The notes beneath the pieces were generated by a model. That model saw only the letters and a list, made by a program, of their open reading frames with translations. It made no database searches and was not told where the DNA came from. A program made the position numbers and the translations under genes. From contig JAILCT010000265.1 of NCBI GenBank assembly GCA_024690425.1, forward strand, positions 1 through 64,000: 64,000 bases of DNA, read 5' to 3'. This document shows, one piece after another, positions 55,601 to 64,000 of the stretch (the stretch's first letter is position 1; each line of letters begins with the position of its first letter). The DNA is from Lachnospiraceae bacterium (GTDB taxonomy: Bacteria > Bacillota_A > Clostridia > Lachnospirales > Lachnospiraceae).

Positions 55601-56935
55601 CACCGAGTCAACGTTTTTGTTCTTTATCTTGATGCACTTCATGTCCTGGCCGCCTATGTCAAGTATGCAGTCAACTTCAGGCTCAAAGAAGGCTGCGGCA
55701 TAGTAATGGGCAACCGTCTCAACTTCACCGTCATCAAGCATGAGCGCTGCCTTTATCAGCGCCTCACCATAGCCGGTAGAACAGGAGTGTACAATTTTAA
55801 CTCCCTTGGGAAGAAGGGAGTAGATCTCCTTGATCGCATGGATCGTTGTCGCGAGGGGATTACCGTTATTATTGCTGTAGAATGAATAAAGCAGAGAACC
55901 ATCTTCGGCAACAAGGGCTGCCTTGGTCGTTGTGGAACCGGCATCAATACCGAGGAAACAGTTACCCTTATAGGTATCAAGGTCTGCAGTTTCCACGCAA
56001 TGAGCGTTATGTCTCTCTTCAAAGGCTTCATATTCGGCCTTGCTGGCAAAGAGGGGTTCCATCCTGGCGACCTCGAATTCCATATGGATCTCGGAATTCA
56101 GCTTATTGTCAAGATCGCTTAAGAGGATCGTATTATCTTCCTTATAATTAAGAGCGGATCCGATAGCCGCAAAAAGATGTGAATTATCCGGAGCTATTGT
56201 ATGTTCCTCATCAAGCTTGAGAGTCCTTACAAATGCCGCCTTAAGTTCCGAAAGAAAATGCAGAGGACCACCGAGGAAGGCTACATGGCCGCGTATAGGC
56301 TTACCACAGGCAAGACCTGATATGGTCTGGTTTACAACAGCCTGAAAAATGGAAGCTGAAAGGTCTTCTCTTGTTGCTCCTTCATTTATAAGAGGCTGGA
56401 TGTCTGATTTTGCAAAAACTCCGCAGCGGGCAGCTATGGTATATAAAGACTTATATCCCTTGGCATATTCGTTAAGACCTGTGGCATCCGTCTGCAGAAG
56501 AGAAGCCATCTGGTCTATAAAAGATCCGGTTCCGCCCGCACAGATACCGTTCATTCTCTGTTCAACATTGCCGCCTTCGAAATATATGATCTTGGCATCT
56601 TCGCCGCCAAGCTCTATGGCAACATCAACCTTTTGTGAATGATCCTTAAGAGCAGTGGAAACAGCAATTACTTCCTGAACGAAAGGGATCTGAAGATGAT
56701 TGGCCAGGGTCAGTCCGCCTGAACCCGTTATCATGGGATGGACCGTCAGGTTCCCAAGCTTCTTATATGCGTCACCGATCAGGTCCTTAAGTGTTTCACG
56801 GATATTGGCGAAATGCCTTCTGTAATCCGAAAAGAGGATGTTATGATCACCGTCAAGGACCGCAATCTTGACCGTTGTGGAACCTATGTCGATACCGAGT
56901 GTATATAAAGCTGTATTCTCTGCGCCGTTGCTCAT
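52691..56935 (-). CDS. giant acyl-CoA dehydratase activase-related protein (two ASKHA domains + DUF2229)
   Basis: 1414 residues. It has two tandem BadF/HgdC-type ATPase domains: [13 protein letters not shown] near residue 14 and [13 protein letters not shown] near 329. Each has cysteines like those holding the shared [4Fe-4S] cluster of HgdC (ICAGGTGSF and [15 protein letters not shown] and TRCTVFMNS). A Cys-rich knot follows (Cys612 and Cys615 in KCKGCTNNC). Then DUF2229 (about 690-900, with [14 protein letters not shown]) and an HgdB-like domain (about 1000-1380, with GCGLDAV and [11 protein letters not shown]). Known relatives drive electrons into dehydratases by ATP hydrolysis; for this fused form the target is unknown. 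The start follows GAAAGGCAACTCAG. Confidence 0.9.
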   Translation of the reverse strand: MSNGAENTALYTLGIDIGSTTVKIAVLDGDHNILFSDYRRHFANIRETLKDLIGDAYKKLGNLTVHPMITGSGGLTLANHLQIPFVQEVIAVSTALKDHSQKVDVAIELGGEDAKIIYFEGGNVEQRMNGICAGGTGSFIDQMASLLQTDATGLNEYAKGYKSLYTIAARCGVFAKSDIQPLINEGATREDLSASIFQAVVNQTISGLACGKPIRGHVAFLGGPLHFLSELKAAFVRTLKLDEEHTIAPDNSHLFAAIGSALNYKEDNTILLSDLDNKLNSEIHMEFEVARMEPLFASKAEYEAFEERHNAHCVETADLDTYKGNCFLGIDAGSTTTKAALVAEDGSLLYSFYSNNNGNPLATTIHAIKEIYSLLPKGVKIVHSCSTGYGEALIKAALMLDDGEVETVAHYYAAAFFEPEVDCILDIGGQDMKCIKIKNKNVDSVLLNEACSSGCGSFIETFAKSLNYSVTDFAKAALFAKHPIDLGTRCTVFMNSKVKQAQKEGAGVDDISAGLAYSVIKNALFKVIKVSDAASLGKKIVVQGGTFYNDAVLRSFEKISGGEAIRPDIAGIMGAFGAALIARERYEDVKSTTMLTIDQINSLKFSTSMAKCKGCTNNCRLTINKFSGGRQYISGNRCERGLGKQKNENNLPNLFEYKEKKVFGYEPLEITEAERGIVGIPRVLNMYENYPFWFTFFTKLKFRVILSPRSSHKIYELGIESIPSESECYPAKLAHGHVEWLIKQGIDYIFYPALFYERKEQEGATNHYNCPIVTSYSENIRNNMDEIIKKEVRFHNPFLSFESLKIASTELIAAFPDIPSDEVYAAAKAGWDEMARVREDIKRKGEETLKYLEENNRHGIVLAGRPYHIDPEINHGIPEMINSYGMAVLTEDSISHLNPCERPLIVSDQWMYHSRLYAAANYVKTRDDIDLVQLNSFGCGLDAVTTDQVNDILSASGKIYTCLKIDEVNNLGAARIRIRSLLSAIKLKKKHKEKREIRSSAYNRVIFTEEMAKNYTILCPNMSPIHFDVMEQAFNSCGYNLIVPDNSNKAAVDVGLKYVNNDACYPSLIVVGQLMDAILSGKYDTDRLAVIMSQTGGGCRATNYIAFIRRALKNAGYEHIPVISLNIGKIESNPGFKINLKLGQRLAYAAIFGDLFMRCLYRMRPYEITPGTADEVHEKWVGRCREFVSSDHQSIKVFNQMCRDIVADFDAVPIDEDMKKPRVGIVGEILVKFSPTANNDLVNLIESEGAEAVVPDLLDFMQYCFYNQVYKAEHLGKSRKTAFLSSLAIKGVDILRGAAIKALKESKHFTPPVSIYKLVDYAKDIVSIGNQTGEGWFLTGEMVELIHSGVNNIVCTQPFGCLPNHVVGKGVIKELRRHYPDSNIVAIDYDPGASEVNQLNRIKLMLSTAFKKLN

Positions 56936-56969
56936 CTGAGTTGCCTTTCATTTATTCGTTTGCATACTT

Positions 56970-56993
56970 TGTGAATTTTACAACAAATTCACA
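56970..56993. repeat. 9-bp inverted repeat upstream of the activase gene
   Basis: TGTGAATTT (56970-56978) and AAATTCACA (56985-56993) are perfect inverted arms with a 6-nt spacer, 35 nt before the activase start and about 80 nt before the divergent rhomboid-like gene. It could be an operator. The half-site TTGTGAA recalls the redox regulator Rex, but the distance between half-sites is too long for its usual site. Confidence 0.5.
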
Positions 56994-57071
56994 TAAACTT
57001 CAAGATATGGTATGTTTACAATTATTTCTGTAAATGTTAAACTTAAAAGAATTATAAAAAGAGGTGGAGCT

Positions 57072-57950
57072 ATGAACAATTTGCTTAATAAAATGGAGCG
57101 TAAGTTCGGGAGATATGCTATTCCCAATCTTGCCAAATACATAATATACGGATATGTGATCGGATATGTCCTGTCCTTAATGGACAGGTTCGGGAACGGA
57201 GGGAACAGTGGTCTTATAAGCTATATTTCTCTCAATCCGTACCAGATTCTGCACGGACAGATATGGAGGCTTATCACATGGATAATAGTACCTCCGTCAT
57301 CGCTCGGCATATTTACGATAATAATGCTTCTTTTGTATTATTCTCTCGGAACAAGTCTCGAGAGAACATGGGGCACTTTCCGGTTCAATGTTTATATCTT
57401 TGGCGGAATGCTCTTTACAGTCATAGGAGCTTTTTTACTGTTTGCATTATACAATATCGCCGGATATACCGAACATTACAGCGCCGAAGCACTCGGCGGC
57501 TTCATAGCACTCTATTTTTCAACCTACTATATCAATCTTTCCATATTTCTTGCTTTTGCGGCAGAGTATCCCGATATGCAGCTCATGCTGTATTTCCTTA
57601 TACCAGTCAAGATCAAGTGGCTGGCCATCCTTGATATTGTTCTCCTTGCCGTTGAATTCTTTACAGGAACCTGGGAGACAAAGGTAGTCATTATAGCCTC
57701 GCTTCTGAATTTTACGATATTTTTCTTCGGGACAAGGAACTACAGGCGGGTATCACCGGCAGAGATAAGAAGGCGACAGACCTTCAAGCATGAGGTCAGA
57801 ACATCCACCGGTGTTACAAAGCACAAGTGCGCGATATGCGGAAGGACCGAGAATGACGGTGACAACCTGGAATTCAGGTTCTGCAGCAAGTGCAACGGTA
57901 ATTACGAATACTGCCAGGACCATCTGTTCACACATGAACATATAAAATAA
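57072..57950 (+). CDS. rhomboid-like membrane protein with C-terminal zinc knuckle
   Basis: 292 residues. About six membrane helices carry rhomboid-fold landmarks: GQIWRLITWII near residue 62 and LGTSLERTWGTFRF near 98. The protease motif GxSG is absent (the region reads SAEALGGFIALYF), and no catalytic His is obvious, so it looks like a non-proteolytic rhomboid/Derlin-like relative. The last 42 residues hold Cys253, Cys256, Cys271, Cys274, Cys281 and His284, His288, His290, enough for two zinc sites. The start at 57072 follows GAGGTGGAGCT; an upstream ATG at 57012 lacks a site. It is 23 nt before the sigma-like gene, same strand. Confidence 0.78.
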   Translation: MNNLLNKMERKFGRYAIPNLAKYIIYGYVIGYVLSLMDRFGNGGNSGLISYISLNPYQILHGQIWRLITWIIVPPSSLGIFTIIMLLLYYSLGTSLERTWGTFRFNVYIFGGMLFTVIGAFLLFALYNIAGYTEHYSAEALGGFIALYFSTYYINLSIFLAFAAEYPDMQLMLYFLIPVKIKWLAILDIVLLAVEFFTGTWETKVVIIASLLNFTIFFFGTRNYRRVSPAEIRRRQTFKHEVRTSTGVTKHKCAICGRTENDGDNLEFRFCSKCNGNYEYCQDHLFTHEHIK

Positions 57951-57973
57951 GGATCATAAGGGGAACCATCGAA

Positions 57974-58762
57974 GTGGACGAACAGCAATTCAAAAAACTT
58001 ATCATAAAGGTGCGAGCCCTTGCCAAGAGTCAGAATGAGACGATATCGAAAGAGCAGGTACATAACCAGTTTCTGCCTCTCAACATGGAAGAGGGGCAGT
58101 TTCTTCTTGTCTATAAATATCTGACTGAGGAAAAAGTCACTCTGTTTGACACGGAGGAAGAAAGGCTTAAGGCGATATCCGAAACAGAAGGCAAAATTGA
58201 AAAGGATAGTATTAAGGTAAATGAGGATGACTCCGAATATCTTAAGATGTACATAGATGAACTTAACGGTATGGATCATGTTGACGCCGATACACGCAGA
58301 AAGCTTATCGAAGGAGTCCTTAAGGAAAAAGATACCGCCGCAAGTGTTCTGCCCAATCTCTATCTAAAAGAGGTTATAGATATTGCAAGGCTATATTCAG
58401 GACAGGGCGTTGCCCTTGAAGACCTTATCGGTGAAGGTAATATAGGTATCCTCATGGGGATCAAAATGCTTGATCTATGTGAGAGCGCTGAAGAGGTGGA
58501 TGAGTTCATAACAAGGACGATAATGGATTCAATGGAGTCCCTTATCATGGACAGTTTTTCATCAGGTGATTTTGATCTTAAGGTTCTTGACCGTGTCAAT
58601 GCATTAAACGATAAGGCACGTGAGCTTGCAGAGGACCTGGAACGTCTGGTAACGGTACAGGAACTGGCAAAAGAACTCGAAATGGAAGAAGAGTATATAG
58701 AAGAGACGATCAGGCTTTCAGGAAATGCAATATCATATATAGAGGGATGTAAAAATATTTAA
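57974..58762 (+). CDS. sigma-70-like protein lacking region 4
   Basis: 262 residues, GTG start after AAGGGG. Residues 3-60 recall sigma region 1.1. Residues 126-168 match core-binding region 2.1-2.2 (LPNLYLKEVIDIARLYSGQG and LEDLIGEGNIGILMGIKML). The next segment, normally rich in aromatic residues for promoter melting (YATWWIRQ), reads EEVDEFITRTIMDSMESLI, without Trp or Tyr. Residues 204-252 resemble region 3 (LVTVQELAKELEMEEEYIEET). Region 4 is missing. It may bind RNA polymerase without recognising a -35, or act as a competitor. It is co-oriented with the rhomboid-like gene. Confidence 0.75.
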   Translation: MDEQQFKKLIIKVRALAKSQNETISKEQVHNQFLPLNMEEGQFLLVYKYLTEEKVTLFDTEEERLKAISETEGKIEKDSIKVNEDDSEYLKMYIDELNGMDHVDADTRRKLIEGVLKEKDTAASVLPNLYLKEVIDIARLYSGQGVALEDLIGEGNIGILMGIKMLDLCESAEEVDEFITRTIMDSMESLIMDSFSSGDFDLKVLDRVNALNDKARELAEDLERLVTVQELAKELEMEEEYIEETIRLSGNAISYIEGCKNI

Positions 58763-58767
58763 AATAT

Positions 58768-58796
58768 CCATAAATCCGTTAAGGATTAAACGTATC
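58768..58796 (+). promoter_or_regulatory. candidate ECF promoter, copy 3 (M16C peptidase operon)
   Basis: CCATAA at 58768-58773 and CGTATC at 58791-58796, spaced 17 nt, end 22 nt before the peptidase ATG. Beyond the two blocks, this copy shares the 12-mer TTAAACGTATCA with the copy before the sigma gene. Confidence 0.5.
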
Positions 58797-58818
58797 ATAT
58801 ACAGAAGAGAGGTTTTAT

Positions 58819-61746
58819 ATGAGTCTTGATAAAGTTAAAACATTAAGTGCATATGAGCTTTTAAAGGAAGAGAGGCTTAATGACTTAAAGTCAGATGGCA
58901 TGATCCTTGTACACAGGAAATCAGGAGCAAGGGTATGTCTTATATCCAATGATGATGACAATAAGGTTTTCTATATAGGTTTTAAGACACCCGCCAAGGA
59001 TTCAACCGGTGTACAGCATATAATGGAGCATTCGGTACTGTGCGGTTCGAAAAAGTATCCTGCCAAGGATCCTTTTGTCGAACTTGTTAAGGGATCTCTT
59101 AATACCTTCCTTAATGCCATGACCTATCCGGACAAGACGGTCTATCCGGTCGCCAGCTGCAATGACAAGGATTTTCAGAACCTGATGGATGTATATCTTG
59201 ATGCGGTATTCCATCCGAATGTGTATACCCGTCCGCAGATATTCAAGCAGGAGGGCTGGCATTACGAACTTAAGGATATAAACGATCCCGTCACTATAAA
59301 CGGTGTGGTTTACAACGAGATGAAGGGAGCATTTTCATCCCCTGATGATATGCTGGATCGTGAGATCTTCAACTCACTTTTCCCGGACAGCGAATATTCA
59401 AACGAGTCTGGCGGAGATCCCAAGTTCATACCCACACTGACCTATGATGCCTTCCTTAAGTTCCACAAGGAATTCTATCATCCCGCAAACAGTTACATTT
59501 ACCTGTACGGCGATATGGATATGGCAGAAAAGCTCAGCTATATAGACAGGGAATATCTAAGCAATTACGATAAGATAGATATTGATACAACAATAGCCTT
59601 CCAGAAGCCCTTTGATGCGCCGAAAAAGTGCTATAAGAAGTATTCGATCACAAATGATGAACCGGAAGAAGAAAATACATATCTGTCCTATAACACGGTC
59701 ATAGACACAAGCCTTAACAGGGACTTATATATTGCCTTCCAGATACTTGAATATACCCTTCTTGCTTCACCCGGAGCCGTACTTAAACAGGCTCTTCTGG
59801 ATGCAGGCATAGGCAAGGATATACAGAGTACCTACGAAAACGGTATATATCAGCCCTATTTTTCGATAATAGCCAAGAATACCGATGAAAACAGACTTGA
59901 TGATTTCCTTGATACCATAAGGTCGGTACTTAAGGAAGCGGTTGAAAAAGGACTTGATAAAAAGTCACTTCTCGCCGGGATCAATGCATATGAATTCAGA
60001 TACAGGGAGGCCGATTTCGGTTCTTATCCCAAAGGACTTATGTACGGACTCCAGGCCCTTGACAGCTGGCTGTATGACGAGTCTGAACCTTTCATGCATA
60101 TAGAGGCAAACGACACCTTTAAAAGGCTTAGGGATAAGGTTGACTCGGGTTATTTCGAAGGGCTCATCAGGGAATATCTCCTTGATAATCCCCATAGTTC
60201 AATTGTCATCTTATCACCTGAGAGAGGCCTTACCGCCAGAGAGGATAAAGAACTGGCCAAGAAGCTTAAGGCATATAAGGAAGAGCTCAGTGATGATGAG
60301 CTTAAGGCTCTTGCAGAAGACACTCAGGCATTGCTTAAATACCAGGAAGAGCCCAGCACAAAAGAGGAGCTTGAAACGATTCCCCTCCTTAAGATCTCGG
60401 ATATCAGAAAGGAAGCCCTTCCCTTTGAATATGAGGAGCAAAAATCAGGGGATACCATTATTCTAACCCATGATATATATACAAACGGAATAGGATATCT
60501 TTACCTTTCATTTGATCTTAAGAACCTTCCGGACAGGCTTATACCTTATGTAGGTCTGTTCAGAAATGTATTTGCTTATGTAAGTACCGGGGAACACACT
60601 TATGCGGATCTTGCAAGTGAGATCAACTTAAATACAGGCGGTATAACTTCCGGAGCAAGCCTTTACGGGGATGCGGTTGATACCGATAAATACAGGATAT
60701 TCTACGAAGTAAAGGCCAAGGTTTTATATGACAGGCTTCCTGTCGCTTTTAAGATAATCAAGGAGATAATTACATCATCTGTATATGATGATGAGAAGCG
60801 ACTTCTTGAGATACTTAATATGTTAAAGTCACGCCTTCAGATGTCCATGACTTCTTCGGGGCATTCCGTAGCTGTTATCCGTGCCCTTGCATCATGCTCT
60901 GAATCTGCAGCACTGACAGAAAAGACAAACGGAATTGAATTTTACCGGTTCATTGATGATATATTAAACAATTTCGAGTCAAAGAAGACAGAAGTGATCA
61001 GTAACCTTAAAGAATTTGCGACATACGTTTTCAGGGAAGAGAACCTCTTTGTTGACTATACTGCCGAGAAAGATCAGTATCCGCTCCTTGTAAAAGAAGT
61101 GGAGGATTTCAAGAGATCACTCTTTACGGATCCTCTTAAGGATATCGGTTATAAGGTCACACCATCGGGCCGTAAGGAAGGCTACAAGACAGGCGGACAG
61201 GTCCAGTATGTGGCATGTGCCGGCAATTACATTAAGCATGGTTATAAGTACACAGGAGCCCTAAGGGTTCTCAAGGTTATAATGGGTTATGATTATCTGT
61301 GGATCAATGTACGTGTTAAGGGCGGTGCTTACGGTTGCATGAACTCTTATTCAAGATCCGGAGACATGTACTTTACATCATACAGGGATCCCAATCTTAA
61401 GAACACACTTGAGATATATAAAAAGGCACCTGAATACATTAAGAACTTCGATCCCGACGACAGGGATATGACCAAGTATATCATAGGCACAGTCTCGGAT
61501 ATGGATGTTCCCCTTACTCCAAGAGCCAGGGGCGCAAGGTCCATGGGAGCCTTCCTTTCGCATGATAAGCTTGAATATATCCAGATGGAAAGGGATGAAG
61601 TATTAAACGCCGGTAAGGACGATATAAGAAAGCTTGCTCCTTATGTGGACAGCATGATAAAGGATGCTCATATCTGCGTTCTTGGCGGTGAAGAAACAAT
61701 AGAAAAAGAAAAGGCACTGTTTGACACTACGGAATCATTGTTCTGA
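58819..61746 (+). CDS. M16C zinc metallopeptidase (presequence protease / insulinase-like)
   Basis: 975 residues, the size of M16C enzymes with four homologous domains forming a clam-shaped chamber that degrades peptides. The inverted zinc motif HxxEH is HIMEH (His67, Glu70, His71), followed by SVLCGSKKYPAKDPF, typical of M16C. The third zinc ligand is expected in NGVVYNEMKGAFSS. The C-terminal half has the substrate-binding segment VRVKGGAYG. There is no signal peptide, so it is probably cytoplasmic despite the envelope genes around it. The ATG follows AGAAGAGAGG. It shares a candidate promoter with the ECF cluster and is followed 27 nt later by the DUF4349 gene. Confidence 0.93.
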   Translation: MSLDKVKTLSAYELLKEERLNDLKSDGMILVHRKSGARVCLISNDDDNKVFYIGFKTPAKDSTGVQHIMEHSVLCGSKKYPAKDPFVELVKGSLNTFLNAMTYPDKTVYPVASCNDKDFQNLMDVYLDAVFHPNVYTRPQIFKQEGWHYELKDINDPVTINGVVYNEMKGAFSSPDDMLDREIFNSLFPDSEYSNESGGDPKFIPTLTYDAFLKFHKEFYHPANSYIYLYGDMDMAEKLSYIDREYLSNYDKIDIDTTIAFQKPFDAPKKCYKKYSITNDEPEEENTYLSYNTVIDTSLNRDLYIAFQILEYTLLASPGAVLKQALLDAGIGKDIQSTYENGIYQPYFSIIAKNTDENRLDDFLDTIRSVLKEAVEKGLDKKSLLAGINAYEFRYREADFGSYPKGLMYGLQALDSWLYDESEPFMHIEANDTFKRLRDKVDSGYFEGLIREYLLDNPHSSIVILSPERGLTAREDKELAKKLKAYKEELSDDELKALAEDTQALLKYQEEPSTKEELETIPLLKISDIRKEALPFEYEEQKSGDTIILTHDIYTNGIGYLYLSFDLKNLPDRLIPYVGLFRNVFAYVSTGEHTYADLASEINLNTGGITSGASLYGDAVDTDKYRIFYEVKAKVLYDRLPVAFKIIKEIITSSVYDDEKRLLEILNMLKSRLQMSMTSSGHSVAVIRALASCSESAALTEKTNGIEFYRFIDDILNNFESKKTEVISNLKEFATYVFREENLFVDYTAEKDQYPLLVKEVEDFKRSLFTDPLKDIGYKVTPSGRKEGYKTGGQVQYVACAGNYIKHGYKYTGALRVLKVIMGYDYLWINVRVKGGAYGCMNSYSRSGDMYFTSYRDPNLKNTLEIYKKAPEYIKNFDPDDRDMTKYIIGTVSDMDVPLTPRARGARSMGAFLSHDKLEYIQMERDEVLNAGKDDIRKLAPYVDSMIKDAHICVLGGEETIEKEKALFDTTESLF

Positions 61747-61773
61747 CTAACCTAAGAAGAAGGGAGAAACAAT

Positions 61774-62868
61774 ATGAAAAAGAAAAGATTAGTGATCATT
61801 GGTATCATAACCGCGCTTTTGCTTTCAGGCTGCGGAAGCTCCAAATCATCGGATGCCTCTTACAAGAATTATGCTGCCGATGAACCGGTGGCTGAAGCTG
61901 CGGAAAGCTATAAGGGCGATTATGATTATGAGGATTACGGCTATGAAGAAGAAATGGTTTCGGAGGAAGCCTATGATGGCGGCTCGGAATCTCAGACACA
62001 GGTGAACGAGGAAGAAGTTAAGGAAAGCGCCGAGTCATCATCCAATAAGCGCATGCTCATCAAGACAGTCCATATGGAAGTCGAATCGGAAGATATAGAC
62101 TCTATGGTAAAGAATGTTGAAAAGCGTGTGGACGAACTGGGCGGATATGTTGAGAACATGTCGGTAAATAACCAGAAGTACTCCAATTCCGAGACCAAAA
62201 CAGCAGATATAACCGCAAGGGTTCCCGTTGAAAAGCTTGACATGTTCGTCAATGAGGTTGAAGGCCAGTCCAACGTACTTTCAAGAAGTTCCAATGCAGA
62301 AGATGTAACCTTAAGATATGTTGACATGCAGGCCCGTATGGACAGCCTCCAGACAGAATATGACCGTATAAGCGAGCTCCTCAAAGAGGCAGACAGCCTT
62401 GACAATATCATCGAGCTTGAAAACAGGCTTACAGATATAAGATATGAGATGCAGAGCTACGGTGCCCAGATGAAGGCAATGAAGAATCAGGCAACCTACA
62501 GCACGATCTACTTAAATGTTAAGCAGGTTATTGAGTACACGCCGGTAGTGGTACAGGAAAAGACAAGACTTGAGCGAATGAGTGAAGGTTTTATCCAAAA
62601 CTGTAAGCGGGTATGGAACGGTATACTTGACTTCTTTGTAGGCCTCATCGTTGCACTTCCTATTTTACTTGTATGGGCAGTTATCATTACACTTATTGTC
62701 CTCTTCATAAGATTTCTTGTTAAGAGAAGGCGTACCGATCGCCCGCGTAAGGAAAAAACAAAAAGACGCAGAGGAAAAGAACCGGTAAAACCTGAAATAC
62801 CTTCAGAGATCAAGCAGGAGAATAAAGAGGAAAGTACTGCAGAGAACAAAGGCAATACAAATGGCTGA
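61774..62868 (+). CDS. DUF4349 lipoprotein
   Basis: 364 residues. The signal ends in LLLSGC (Cys20). A low-complexity Ala/Glu/Tyr/Asp-rich stretch follows (25-88). The DUF4349 domain (about 95-270) has MLIKTVHMEVESEDIDSM, ELGGYVENMSVNNQKY and DMQARMDSLQTEYDRI with a coiled coil at about 185-225. One membrane helix lies at about 286-314, then a strongly basic cytoplasmic tail. Function is unknown. DUF4349 proteins are often found with envelope stress genes. It overlaps the era start by 8 nt, so era may depend on this operon's promoter. Confidence 0.9.
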   Translation: MKKKRLVIIGIITALLLSGCGSSKSSDASYKNYAADEPVAEAAESYKGDYDYEDYGYEEEMVSEEAYDGGSESQTQVNEEEVKESAESSSNKRMLIKTVHMEVESEDIDSMVKNVEKRVDELGGYVENMSVNNQKYSNSETKTADITARVPVEKLDMFVNEVEGQSNVLSRSSNAEDVTLRYVDMQARMDSLQTEYDRISELLKEADSLDNIIELENRLTDIRYEMQSYGAQMKAMKNQATYSTIYLNVKQVIEYTPVVVQEKTRLERMSEGFIQNCKRVWNGILDFFVGLIVALPILLVWAVIITLIVLFIRFLVKRRRTDRPRKEKTKRRRGKEPVKPEIPSEIKQENKEESTAENKGNTNG

Positions 62869-63775
62869 TACCGAAATGACTAAAAAAGCCGGATTTGCAG
62901 CTATCGTAGGCCGGCCAAATGTTGGTAAATCAACACTTATGAATGCTCTTATCGGACAGAAGATTGCGATTACGAGCCACAAGCCTCAGACCACAAGAAA
63001 CAGGATCAGGACTGTTTATACATCTGATGAAGGACAGATAGTATTCCTTGACACTCCCGGAATACATAAGGCCAAAAACCGGCTGGGCGAATATATGATA
63101 CAGTCTGTAAACAAGACCCTGCATGATGTTGATGTAATAGTGTGGCTGGTAGAAGCGGATGAACATATCGGCCCTACAGATAAGGAGATCGCTAAGAAGC
63201 TGTCAGGGACAGGCGTCCCCGTGATACTTGTGATAAATAAGATCGACAGGGTTTCAAGGGATAAGCTGTTTGAAATAACCGACATGTATGGAAGATTGTG
63301 CGACTACGCAGAACTTGTTCCGGTAAGTGCACTTAAAGAGGAAAATCTTGATGAGCTTATCGGACAGATATTTAAATATCTTCCATACGGATTGCCTTTT
63401 TATGATGAGGATACGGTAACAGATCAGCCCATAAGGCAGATAACTGCAGAACTCATACGGGAGAAGGCCCTTAAATGTCTTGATGATGAGATCCCTCACG
63501 GTATCGCGGTGACAATAGAAAAGATGGATTTTGAAAAACCTGTTGTGAGGATCGATGCCACTGTAGTGTGTGAGAAAGAATCGCACAAGGGTATGATAAT
63601 CGGCAGGCAGGGGCAGATGCTCAAAAAGATTGGATCGGCTGCAAGATATGAGATAGAACATCTTCTTGAGAGACAGGTTAATCTTAAGCTATGGGTCAGG
63701 GTCAAAAAGGATTGGCGTGATTCCGACATACTTCTTAAGAATTTCGGTTATGATAAGAAGAACCTTGATGAATAA
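62861..63775 (+). CDS. era: GTPase Era
   Basis: 304 residues. It binds 16S rRNA and helps 30S assembly. G1 is [14 protein letters not shown] near residue 17, the Era-specific switch segment is [13 protein letters not shown]3 is DTPGIHK, and G4 is NKID near residue 125. The C-terminal KH domain carries [16 protein letters not shown] near residue 245. The ATG lies inside the end of the DUF4349 gene (8-nt overlap). recO starts 8 nt after its stop; the era-recO order is widespread in Firmicutes. Confidence 0.97.
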   Translation: MADTEMTKKAGFAAIVGRPNVGKSTLMNALIGQKIAITSHKPQTTRNRIRTVYTSDEGQIVFLDTPGIHKAKNRLGEYMIQSVNKTLHDVDVIVWLVEADEHIGPTDKEIAKKLSGTGVPVILVINKIDRVSRDKLFEITDMYGRLCDYAELVPVSALKEENLDELIGQIFKYLPYGLPFYDEDTVTDQPIRQITAELIREKALKCLDDEIPHGIAVTIEKMDFEKPVVRIDATVVCEKESHKGMIIGRQGQMLKKIGSAARYEIEHLLERQVNLKLWVRVKKDWRDSDILLKNFGYDKKNLDE

Positions 63776-63783
63776 GGTATAAC

Positions 63784-64000
63784 ATGAAAGAGTATATACA
63801 GGTGACGGGAATGGTCTTGCTGGCCACTCCCGTCAATGATTATGACAGAAGAACAGTGATCCTTACAAAAGAGCGGGGGAAGATAACCGCCTTTTGCAGG
63901 GGAGCAAGACGTCAGGGGTCCAAAATGATGGCTGTTACCAATCCCTTTGTTTTCGGAACCTTTAAGGTTTATGAAGGTAAGGATGCGTATAACCTTATAG
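63784..64000 (+). CDS. recO: DNA repair protein RecO (5' part, cut by window end)
   Basis: The first 72 codons of a frame that continues past the window. The start has [39 protein letters not shown], the OB-fold opening of RecO, which loads RecA with RecF and RecR. It begins 8 nt after era with AAGG upstream. The cluster era-recO supports the call. The rest of the protein, including any zinc site, is not visible. Confidence 0.9.
   Translation, partial: MKEYIQVTGMVLLATPVNDYDRRTVILTKERGKITAFCRGARRQGSKMMAVTNPFVFGTFKVYEGKDAYNLI

Noticed and set aside
56969..56996. Rex operator before the activase gene
   Set aside because: The TTGTGAA half-site is present, but the half-sites are 12 nt apart instead of about 4, and the second reads TTCACAT. 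I kept it only as an inverted repeat.
1..64000. Mobile elements, prophage, CRISPR arrays, toxin-antitoxin or defence genes, tRNA and rRNA genes
   Set aside because: I saw no transposase, integrase, direct-repeat array, cloverleaf or rRNA sequence. The region reads as ordinary core chromosome.

Overview
The window is a 64 kb piece of a low-to-mid GC Gram-positive chromosome. It most likely comes from a member of the Lachnospiraceae (class Clostridia). Pointers are a SCIFF peptide with its radical-SAM maturase, HemZ, a MurE with the meso-DAP motif, a tryptophan T-box leader, a DUF4349 lipoprotein, a 1414-residue acyl-CoA dehydratase activase and frequent AGG arginine codons. No species call is possible from this alone. 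Genes are tightly packed, mostly on the + strand, with many 4-8 nt overlaps. There is no sign of prophage, insertion sequence, CRISPR array, tRNA or rRNA. No gene-free stretch exceeds 300 bases except 40737-41114, which holds a promoter and a T-box leader.

Layout. 1-2 kb: a FolB-FolK fusion and a convergent membrane-anchored DUF5050-like protein. 2-7.5 kb: a polyphosphate cluster (DUF815 ATPase, Ppx/GppA, Ppk1, small acidic protein). 7.4-9.9 kb, minus strand: Cof-type HAD phosphatase and ABC-F ATPase. 10-19 kb: Rel, a metallo-hydrolase, HemZ, HisS, AspS and a zinc-ribbon membrane protein. 19-24.4 kb: a CNNM/CorC protein, the SCIFF peptide and its maturase, and fused SecDF. 24.5-29.8 kb: RecJ-like exonuclease, MurE, S2 and EF-Ts. 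29.8-35.2 kb: a GH2 hydrolase, a large lipoprotein, and chorismate mutase, type II dehydroquinase and TyrA. 35.3-38.9 kb: an ECF sigma factor, its probable anti-sigma factor and a VWA lipoprotein. 39-40.7 kb: a chemoreceptor. 40.8-48.8 kb: a T-box-controlled trp operon in the order C-F-B-A-D-aldolase-E-G. 48.9-50.8 kb: PurO-type IMP cyclohydrolase plus stand-alone AICAR transformylase. 50.8-57 kb: a kinase-less 7TM/receiver/HPt-like protein with both phospho-acceptors lost, facing the giant activase. 57-58.8 kb: a rhomboid-like membrane protein with a zinc knuckle and a sigma-70-like protein lacking region 4. 58.8-64 kb: an M16C peptidase, a DUF4349 lipoprotein, Era and the start of RecO.

The most interesting signal is regulatory. 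The same two-block motif, CCATAA - 16/17 nt - CGTATC, lies upstream of the ECF sigma gene (35266), the VWA lipoprotein gene (36854) and, 22 kb away, the M16C peptidase/DUF4349 operon (58768). I infer a candidate ECF regulon for the cell envelope. Its anti-sigma factor, VWA lipoprotein and DUF4349 lipoprotein all carry similar Ala/Glu/Tyr-rich extracytoplasmic segments. Second is the 616-residue protein at 50838, which keeps receiver and HPt folds but has Ala for the phospho-Asp and Tyr for the phospho-His. Third is the SCIFF locus, where a perfect 15-bp hairpin sits between peptide and maturase genes. All functional calls come from reading motifs by eye; no database search was run.
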